Part shown: one piece after another, positions 57,754 through 64,000 of the stretch
Layout of the letters: each line of letters opens with the position of its first letter
How positions within the stretch are numbered: position 1 is the first letter of the stretch
Assembly (NCBI GenBank): GCA_038042195.1
Contig: JBBTET010000013.1
Span: 1-64,000 of the forward strand
Origin: JACRIM01 sp038042195
GTDB taxonomy: Bacteria; Planctomycetota; Phycisphaerae; UBA1845; UTPLA1
DNA: 64,000 nt
Direction of reading: 5' to 3'
Program-made: the position numbers and the translations under genes
Notes under the pieces: generated by a model
What the model saw: the letters and a program-made list of their open reading frames with translations, nothing else
What the model was told of the DNA's origin: nothing
Database searches by the model: none

Positions 57754-58959
57754 ATGACGCGAACCGCATGCATCGTTGAATATCTTCGAACGCCCATCGG
57801 CCGGCATCGCGGTGGGCTGGCACCGGTGCGCCCCGATGATCTGGGGGCGATGGTCATTCGCGAGTTGGTCGCTCGCACGAAGATCGACCCCGTGTTGATC
57901 GACGACTGCTACTGGGGCGCGGCCAATCAGGCCGGCGAGGACAATCGCAACGCCGCGAGAATGGCGGTGTTGCTGGCCGGTCTGCCTGACAGCGTGCCGG
58001 GGACGACGGTGAATCGACTTTGTGCATCGGGGTTGGAGGCCGTGGCGATTGCAGCGCGGATGATCGAGGCGAATCATGGCGACGTGTTCATCGCAGGCGG
58101 GGCGGAGTCAATGAGTCGCGCGCCGTTGATCGTGCTGAAGCCGGGCGAGCCGTGGGTGCGAGGGAATCAGACGATGTTTGATTCGACGCTGGGCTGGCGG
58201 ATGACGAATCCAAAGATGGCGGCGAAGTATCAGCCATACAGCATGGGCGAGACGGCGGAAAATGTGGCGCAAAAACACGGAGTCACGCGCGAGGCGCAGG
58301 ATCGCTTTGCCTGTGAGAGCCAGCGCCGCTGTGGCGAGGCCACGAAGCGTGGCGTGTTCTCGGAAGAAATCGTAGCCGTTGAAGTTGAGGGTGATCGCGG
58401 GAAGAAAACGTCAGTGAGTGCCGACGAACATCCCCGTCATGAAACGACGATGGACGATCTGGCCAAGCTGAAGCCCGCCTTTCGAGAGGGCGGCACCGTC
58501 ACCGCGGGGAACAGCAGCGGGCTTAACGATGGTGCGGCGGCCTTGCTCGTTGTCGAAGCACAGACCGCGAAGAGACTGGGACTGACACCGATCGCCTACG
58601 TGCGTGCGTCGGCGTCGGCCGGCGTGGATCCGAGTTGCATGGGACTCGGACCGATCCCGGCGACGCGAAAGGCGTTGGCGCGGGGCGGTTGGAGCTTGGG
58701 CGACATCGAACTCGTGGAGTTGAACGAGGCCTTTGCGGCGCAGGCGATTCCGTGCATGAGCGAGCTGGGGCTGAATCCTGAACGGGTCAATGTCAATGGC
58801 GGAGCGATTGCCATTGGACATCCGCTTGGTTGCAGTGGGGCGCGATTGGCCGGAACGCTGGTGCGCGAGATGCAACGGCGCAAGGCGCGACGAGGTTTGG
58901 CTGCGTTGTGTGTGGGAGTGGGGCAGGGATTGGCCGTGTTGTTCGAGCGTGCCGAATGA
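57754..58959 (+). CDS. acetyl-CoA acetyltransferase (thiolase)
   Basis: A protein of 401 residues that makes or cleaves acetoacetyl- or 3-ketoacyl-CoA. The start at 57754 gives MTRTACIVEYLRTPIGRHRG. The nucleophilic Cys is in NRLCASGLEAVAIAARM, the His in NGGAIAIGHPLGCSGARLAG and the second Cys in LAALCVGVGQGLAV. GNSSGLNDGAAALLV, GLGPIPATRKAL and LNEAFAAQAI are also typical. Its TGA overlaps the ATG of the DUF547 gene, so the two are translationally coupled. Whether it serves fatty-acid breakdown or another pathway cannot be told. Confidence 0.93.
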   Translation: MTRTACIVEYLRTPIGRHRGGLAPVRPDDLGAMVIRELVARTKIDPVLIDDCYWGAANQAGEDNRNAARMAVLLAGLPDSVPGTTVNRLCASGLEAVAIAARMIEANHGDVFIAGGAESMSRAPLIVLKPGEPWVRGNQTMFDSTLGWRMTNPKMAAKYQPYSMGETAENVAQKHGVTREAQDRFACESQRRCGEATKRGVFSEEIVAVEVEGDRGKKTSVSADEHPRHETTMDDLAKLKPAFREGGTVTAGNSSGLNDGAAALLVVEAQTAKRLGLTPIAYVRASASAGVDPSCMGLGPIPATRKALARGGWSLGDIELVELNEAFAAQAIPCMSELGLNPERVNVNGGAIAIGHPLGCSGARLAGTLVREMQRRKARRGLAALCVGVGQGLAVLFERAE

Positions 58960-59870
58960 AGCCGTTACCCTTGAATCGATTCTCGATACTCCCGCTTTGC
59001 GCTGTGCTTGCGTCCGGCTGCATGGCGCGAACCATTCATCCGCAAACGGACGCCGCGTCAATCACACATCCAACCACCATGGACTACGCCGATTGGGGAG
59101 CCGTGCTGGGGCAGGCATGTTCGGGGGGCCGGGTCGACTACGACCGGCTCTTGGATGACCCGCGCCCGTTGGATCGCTTCCTGGCTCGAATTGCGTCAGT
59201 CGGTCCCGTTACGACGCCGGTGGAGTTTCCGTCGCGCGAGCATCGGCTGGCCTACGCGATTAATTGTTATAACGCAACGATCCTGCGCAGCATTCTTGCG
59301 TTGGCCGGCAAGGACGGCGTGCCCTCGATGTTGCCGGCCGGCCTCGAAGGGAGGCACTGCTTTCGTATCGATGGCCGACTGGAGACGCCTCAATCTCTGT
59401 ATCGGCGTGCCATTGCGTTGGCCGGCGAGGACTGGCGCGTGGCGATGGTGCTTTGCAACGGTCACTTGGCAGGGCCGCCGCTGCATCGACGCGTTTTTTT
59501 GCCTGACTTGCTTGATGGACAGTTGACGCAGGCTGCGGTCGCGGCGTTGGCCAATCCGCAGGTGGTCTTTGTGACTCACGGCCTCGATAAGCAACTCCAA
59601 TTGTGTCGGCCGCTGTTCGACGCACGCGAGGCGCTGGTTCGTGATTACCGACGTAAGACAGGGTCGATGGATGCAACGATCCTCGCCGCGTTATTGGATG
59701 TGTCGGATCGTCTCCGTCGCGAGGAATTGAACGCCGCGGTGGGGTACGAAGTGGCCCTGCTTCCCGAGAACCGAATGGTGAACTCGGTTGAGCCACCGAT
59801 TCTGCCGGAGCAGCAGAGCGCCTTGTCCAGACTCGGTTCGTTCACGATCATCAGGCCTTCCAAAGAATAA
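58956..59870 (+). CDS. DUF547 lipoprotein
   Basis: A protein of 304 residues. The signal peptide ends in a lipobox (LASGC). The DUF547 signature is present: VDYDRLLDDPRPLDRFLARI, REHRLAYAINCYNATILRSIL, HCFRIDGRLETPQSLYRRAI and VLCNGHLAGPPLHRRVF. Members are extracytoplasmic and resemble papain-like or transglutaminase-like folds; no activity is established. It overlaps the thiolase stop by four bases (ATGA). Confidence 0.82.
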   Translation: MKPLPLNRFSILPLCAVLASGCMARTIHPQTDAASITHPTTMDYADWGAVLGQACSGGRVDYDRLLDDPRPLDRFLARIASVGPVTTPVEFPSREHRLAYAINCYNATILRSILALAGKDGVPSMLPAGLEGRHCFRIDGRLETPQSLYRRAIALAGEDWRVAMVLCNGHLAGPPLHRRVFLPDLLDGQLTQAAVAALANPQVVFVTHGLDKQLQLCRPLFDAREALVRDYRRKTGSMDATILAALLDVSDRLRREELNAAVGYEVALLPENRMVNSVEPPILPEQQSALSRLGSFTIIRPSKE

Positions 59871-60074
59871 AAAGAGTTTCGCAACCATTGATTGTGCATT
59901 CGTACGCGAATGCGGCCGGCCAGGTCGGGCGTTTAGATTGCGAATGGTCTACATCATTGTGGTGCGACTCGTTTCCGTCCCCGGTGCGGCACAAAACAGC
60001 TTGAGCAATGTGACTGTGAATCCGTCGCCAACCGTTTCTCCGACAGCGTCGCCCCCGATATAATCCCGCTCGAT

Positions 60075-61049
60075 ATGACCTCGCCCCATGTTGCAGTTGA
60101 AGTGCCGACGAATGAGAACGACCGGGAGCGGCCGTCCGCGTCGCCGCAGCCGGAGAAGCCGGTGCCGGGGATGGTGCGGCTGCGCATCTGGATCGTGCGG
60201 ACGTTTCTCGTTTTTTGGATACGGTGTTTCAGCCTGTCGGGGTTGTATCTCTTTGGGCGGGCGTTCGGCACGGTGGAATACGCCTTGGACGCTCGACGGC
60301 GGCGGCGCGTGCGCCGGGAATTGCGGGAGATGTTCAAGGACGAGTATCCGCCGGCATGGCATCGCAAGATGGCGTGGCGATATTTCATGCGGATCCGCTG
60401 CGACAAGATGTTTTACACGATCATGGATCGCATCCCGCGAGCGAAGCTGCTCAATCGCATCAAGATGAAGGGGCGAAAGCACATCGAGGGGGCACTGGCC
60501 GGGAAGAAAGGGGCCTATGTCGCCCTGTGCCACTTCGGATCGTTTCACGTGGCGGGGCTGCTGGGGGCGCTGCTCGGCTATGACATCGTCGGCGTGCGCG
60601 ACCCGAAGGAGAGCCACGTGCGGCGGTACATCGGCCGCAAGTATCGGGAGACGTTTCCCGAGGTGGCGCGGATGCGGCTGTTTTATTCGGGGGCGTTTCC
60701 ACGGGAGATTTACCGGCAGTTCCAGTCGGGCGGGATCGTGGCGAGCCTGCTGGACGTGGGCCGGCGGCGCGATGAACGGTTGAAGACGTGCCCGGTGCGA
60801 ATCTTCGGCGAGACGCAGGAGTTCCTGACCGGCCCGGTGCAGATGGCGATTCGAGCCGGCGCGCCGATCTTGCAAGCGTTCGTTGTCTCACGGCGAAACT
60901 TTTATTACCAGATGGTGGTCACGCCCGTGCTCTATGATCCAACCGGCGGCGAGAATGAAGACGCGATCGTGCCGGACGTGGTGCAGCGGTATGCGGATGG
61001 GGTGGAGCAGTTCGCGAGGGAGCATCCGGATCATTTGATGAATATTTAG
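60075..61049 (+). CDS. LpxL/HtrB-like lipid acyltransferase
   Basis: A protein of 324 residues. An N-terminal membrane segment (IWIVRTFLVFWIRCFSLSGLYLF) precedes a lysophospholipid acyltransferase-like domain: YFMRIRCDKMFYTIMDRIP, GAYVALCHFGSFHVAGLLGAL and FGETQEFLTGPVQMAIRAGAPIL, matching the lipid A biosynthesis acyltransferase family. The catalytic HX4(D/E) motif of LpxL reads HFGSFH, so the acidic residue is His. It may transfer an acyl chain to lipid A or another lipid at the inner membrane. Its end overlaps the convergent M3 peptidase gene by four bases. Confidence 0.78.
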   Translation: MTSPHVAVEVPTNENDRERPSASPQPEKPVPGMVRLRIWIVRTFLVFWIRCFSLSGLYLFGRAFGTVEYALDARRRRRVRRELREMFKDEYPPAWHRKMAWRYFMRIRCDKMFYTIMDRIPRAKLLNRIKMKGRKHIEGALAGKKGAYVALCHFGSFHVAGLLGALLGYDIVGVRDPKESHVRRYIGRKYRETFPEVARMRLFYSGAFPREIYRQFQSGGIVASLLDVGRRRDERLKTCPVRIFGETQEFLTGPVQMAIRAGAPILQAFVVSRRNFYYQMVVTPVLYDPTGGENEDAIVPDVVQRYADGVEQFAREHPDHLMNI

Positions 61050-62752
61050 TGAGCCTTGCACACTTCTTGGGCTGCGGCGATCAACGGGGCGACGGTTGCT
61101 TCCGAAAAATCAAACTTCACGCCGGCCGTTGAGAACAACTCCGGCAGCGGACGCCTTCCGCCGAGGCTCAGGGCGCGGCGGTAGGCGGTGACGGCGGCGG
61201 CGTGGTCGGTGCGCGAGTTTCGCCAGACGCCGAGGGCGCCGAGTTGGGCGATGCCGTATTCGACGTAGTAGAACGGCACGGTGAAGGGGTGGCCCTTGCG
61301 ATGCCAGGAGTCGGCGAGCACGTCTTCGTAGCCGGTGTAATCGACCCAGTGGTTGAAGCGCGTGTTGAGACATTGCCATGCGTGGCTGCGCTCTTTGCGC
61401 GAGTGGCCCGCGTGGGTGTAGACCCAGTGCTGGATCATGTCGACGCAGGCCATCCACGGGAAGAACTTTACGGTTTCCTGCAAGTGTTCGGTGCGAGCCC
61501 GGTTTGCGTCGGCGGGGGAGTAGAACTCATCGAGATACTTCCCCGCGAGCAGTTCCATGGCCATCGACGCGACTTCGCAAAACTCTATCGGAGCATCGCG
61601 CAGGGCGACCATGTCTTCATTTCGCGCGGCGAAACCGTGAAACGCGTGGCCGCCTTCGTGGAGCATGGTTTGCACGTCGTCGTGCGTGCCGACTGCGTTC
61701 ATGAAGATGAAGGGCAGGCGGCGGCCTTCGTACATCATCATGTATCCGCCAGGGGCCTTGCCTTTGCGGCTCTCCAGATCGAGCAGGCCCTCGCGGCGCA
61801 TGCGGGCGAACTGTTCGCCGAGGTCGGGGGCGACGCGGGTGAAGATTCGCCCGACGCCGTCCATGAGTTGCGCTGCGCCGGTGAAGGGCTTGAGCGGCGG
61901 GTGGCCGTCGATGTCGACGTACATGTCCCACGGGCGAAGTGATTCGACACCGAGCTTGGCCTTGCGCTCTTCGCCGAGACGGCGCGCGGCGGGGACGACG
62001 ACGCGAGCGATGGTGTCGGCGAAGGCCTCGCAGTCGGCGGGGGTGTAGTCGAATCGCTCCATCTCGGCGAAGGCGAGGTCACGGTAATCCTTGAAGCCGG
62101 CGTTCCTGGCCATCTGTTGACGAAGCTCGACCATTTTGTCGTAGATTTGATCAATGGCGTCTCGCGCGGCGCGCCACGGCTCGTTGACCTTTTCCCATGT
62201 CTCCTGTCGCGCGGCGCGGTCTTGCTCTTCCTGGTAACGGCCCATCTCATCCAGGGTCTGCTCGCGACCGTCGTGCAGGACGGTCATGCAGCCGACGAGC
62301 TTTTGATATTGCTGGCGAAGTTTCTCATCCTCGGTTTGCAGCGGGATGTTGGCCTCGCGGAAGAGAGCGACCTGGTTACGGATCGCGCGTAGGAAGACTT
62401 CATACCGATCCTTCGGCAGGGCGGAGACGTGGTCGCAGGCCAGCAGTTTGCGGTTCAGCCGATCGCTGCACGACTTGATGACCGGGGACACGTTTTCAAT
62501 GAAGTCGAGGTACCGCTTCTCGCGGGCGGGGTCGTCGGTCTGGCAGGTGGATTCGACGTAGCGCACGGAGGCCTCCTCGTCGAGCCAGGCATCCACCTCG
62601 GACCAGTCGCCGAGCCAGGCCTCCAATGCCGAGATACTGCCCAACGTTCGGGTTTCCAGCGTGTCATACCATTGCTTTGCGACGGATGGGTCGCCGAGGT
62701 CGGCGTTCGGGTCGAGGAAGCGGGGCTTGAAGTCGCCGATGTTCAAGGGCAC
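61046..62752 (-). CDS. M3 family oligoendopeptidase
   Basis: A protein of 568 residues. A GTG start at 62752 has a strong GGAGG seven bases upstream; the longer frame to 63364 runs antisense to the next gene and is rejected. The zinc motif is HEGGHAFHGFAARNEDM with the third ligand Glu in APIEFCEVASMAMELL. Other family features are FAEMERFDYTPADCEAFADT, PGGYMMMYEGRRLPFIF and GHPFTVPFYYVEYGIAQLGA. It is a cytoplasmic thermolysin-fold peptidase of short peptides. The length matches PepF-type enzymes. Confidence 0.93.
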   Translation of the reverse strand: MPLNIGDFKPRFLDPNADLGDPSVAKQWYDTLETRTLGSISALEAWLGDWSEVDAWLDEEASVRYVESTCQTDDPAREKRYLDFIENVSPVIKSCSDRLNRKLLACDHVSALPKDRYEVFLRAIRNQVALFREANIPLQTEDEKLRQQYQKLVGCMTVLHDGREQTLDEMGRYQEEQDRAARQETWEKVNEPWRAARDAIDQIYDKMVELRQQMARNAGFKDYRDLAFAEMERFDYTPADCEAFADTIARVVVPAARRLGEERKAKLGVESLRPWDMYVDIDGHPPLKPFTGAAQLMDGVGRIFTRVAPDLGEQFARMRREGLLDLESRKGKAPGGYMMMYEGRRLPFIFMNAVGTHDDVQTMLHEGGHAFHGFAARNEDMVALRDAPIEFCEVASMAMELLAGKYLDEFYSPADANRARTEHLQETVKFFPWMACVDMIQHWVYTHAGHSRKERSHAWQCLNTRFNHWVDYTGYEDVLADSWHRKGHPFTVPFYYVEYGIAQLGALGVWRNSRTDHAAAVTAYRRALSLGGRRPLPELFSTAGVKFDFSEATVAPLIAAAQEVCKAH

Positions 62753-62914
62753 GGGTGATCCTCCGGTGCCCGCATCATAGCAAAGGAGCGGCTGCGTGGA
62801 ATAATCGTGGCCGTGTCCCCAATACTCGCGTGGGACGATCCGACCGGGATCGTTCTGTCTATGTAGAGGACTTCGTTGGGCTGGTTCGGCCCCGTCACTT
62901 TTTGGAGCACAACC

Positions 62915-63916
62915 ATGATTCGTCATTCTCGCTGGTGCGGTCTCTTCGTTGTCAGCCTGCTGTTGAACGCGGCGGGCTGTGTGATCTATCCGGTGCGCGT
63001 GGAGGTGGAGGACCACAAGACGGCCTCGTTCGAAGGGGTGCAACGGGTGGCGGTGGATACGCGGAATGGGGCGATTGAGGTGCGCTGCGATCCGCAGGCC
63101 AAGCAGGTCGAGGTGCATTCGATTCGCTCGGCACGGGGCTTGACGGAAAAGGATGCGCGTGAGTTTGCCGAGATGATCGAGATCGAGATCGGAAAGGATG
63201 CCGCGCGGCCCGACACGCTGCGCATCGGCTCGAAGATGCCGGTCACTGATATTTATCGCAGTCAGGGCACGAGGTTCGACATCGTGATGCCGCCGAACGC
63301 GGAATTGATACTTGAAACGCGCAACGGGCGCATCGTCGCCTCGGGCTGTGAGAAGGATGTCCACGCGACGACGAGCAACGGCCGGATCAACGTGCGCGAT
63401 TGCAATGCGTCGCTCGTCGCGGAGACCTCAAACGGCGAAGTGTCGGCGTGGGACGTGAAGGGTGATGTCGATGTGCGCTCGTCCAATGGCAGCCTCGATC
63501 TACAGCGCGTCGGCAAGACCAAAGTCAAAGCCATCACGTCCAATGGGCGCATTCGCATCGTGGATGCCAGTGGCGCGGCCACCTTGCGAACGAGCAACGG
63601 ATCGGTGGAGCTGCACTGCCGCAGCGTGCCGGCCAATGCCGACATTCAGGTGGTCAGCAGCAATGGCAACGTCGAGGTCGAGATCCCCGGCAACATCAAC
63701 GCCAATGTCGATATGCAGACCACGAACGGCCGCGTGCATTCGGAGTTGAAGGGTGTGCAGGTGGCCGACCTGGAGACGAGCCGCACGTCCATGCGGGCGA
63801 AGCTCAATGAGGGCGGCGGCAAGATCGATATTCGCACCGGCAACGGGTCAGTGACGCTACGAACTGTAACGGACGCAACCACCACGACGGTGAAGCCGGC
63901 CCAGGCGCGGTCCTGA
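62915..63916 (+). CDS. DUF4097-like beta-repeat lipoprotein
   Basis: A protein of 333 residues. The ATG at 62915 has TTGGAG seven bases upstream. The signal peptide ends in a lipobox (LNAAGC, Cys 22). The body is built of short beta repeats of the pattern (T/S)SNGxI/V: ETRNGRIVASGCEKDVHATT, TSNGRINVRDCNASLVAETS, SNGEVSAWDVKGDVDVRSS, and SNGSLDLQRVGKTKVKAITS. This is typical of DUF4097/DUF2807 putative adhesins, which fold into a beta-solenoid. It is divergent from the M3 peptidase. Its envelope role is unknown. Confidence 0.82.
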   Translation: MIRHSRWCGLFVVSLLLNAAGCVIYPVRVEVEDHKTASFEGVQRVAVDTRNGAIEVRCDPQAKQVEVHSIRSARGLTEKDAREFAEMIEIEIGKDAARPDTLRIGSKMPVTDIYRSQGTRFDIVMPPNAELILETRNGRIVASGCEKDVHATTSNGRINVRDCNASLVAETSNGEVSAWDVKGDVDVRSSNGSLDLQRVGKTKVKAITSNGRIRIVDASGAATLRTSNGSVELHCRSVPANADIQVVSSNGNVEVEIPGNINANVDMQTTNGRVHSELKGVQVADLETSRTSMRAKLNEGGGKIDIRTGNGSVTLRTVTDATTTTVKPAQARS

Positions 63917-64000
63917 GACGGAAGGCCCTTCCGGGTGATTTGCCGTGCGACTACACTGCTGACTTCTATTGAAGCGGGCGAACAACCCGCGAGGAGTTGG

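Noticed and set aside
62753..63364. N-terminal extension of the M3 peptidase to 63364
   Set aside because: It is antisense to the DUF4097-like gene, and a GTG with a strong GGAGG site at 62752 fits the family length.

Overview
The window looks like a chromosomal piece of a member of the Planctomycetota, probably of the class Phycisphaerae. The evidence is GC-rich DNA, a PEP-CTERM secreted protein, several membrane proteins carrying the CxxC...CPECG zinc ribbon common in this phylum, large secreted beta-helix, PA14 and GH123-like proteins, and REP-like hairpins of the GCACCG(G/A)CT type. The taxonomic placement is inference from gene content. No rRNA, tRNA, CRISPR array or intact transposase was seen.

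Layout. (1) 1-7.75 kb is an accessory, eroded region. It holds a frameshifted phage terminase fragment that abuts and is antisense to the tail of a PEP-CTERM/SUMF1 protein, a phased array of 21-bp repeats, two full copies (1752-2438, 4083-4754) and two fragments of an unrecognised about 225-residue family, an FN3 remnant, a broken NADAR gene and small orphan genes. (2) 7.8-14.1 kb holds a TlpA-like thiol oxidoreductase, Fpg, a MEMO1/AmrB protein, a SpoU-type RNA methyltransferase and a flavin reductase. (3) 14.4-27 kb is dominated by secreted proteins: a beta-helix lipoprotein, a DUF4091/GH123-like lipoprotein, a membrane polyferredoxin fused to TPRs, and a P-domain/thrombospondin-3 protein. 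(4) 27-34.5 kb holds RmuC, TruB, an orphan sigma factor behind a near-consensus promoter, an ArfB-like release factor, a two-domain QueD-like protein, an RdgC-like protein and a GT4 glycosyltransferase. (5) 34.5-48.1 kb holds a CheV-like protein, two coupled GT-C type membrane proteins, a beta-helix/PA14 protein, a fused sugar dehydrogenase-acyltransferase, a TolC-like lipoprotein and a large polytopic protein. (6) 48.1-64 kb holds core genes (dtd, coaE, rho, rplL-rplJ-rplA), a Fic protein with a strikingly symmetrical operator, an S9 peptidase, a thiolase/DUF547 pair, an LpxL-like acyltransferase, an M3 peptidase and a DUF4097-like lipoprotein.

The most interesting signals are the mirror-image six-half-site operator over the fic promoter, the orphan multi-copy family with its 21-bp phased array, the palindromic elements inserted in frame into two secreted-protein genes, the polyferredoxin-TPR fusion, and a block of roughly 14-30.6 kb in which the + strand is C-rich whichever strand is coding, while its flanks are G-rich. 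All family assignments come from reading motifs by eye; no database search was run.
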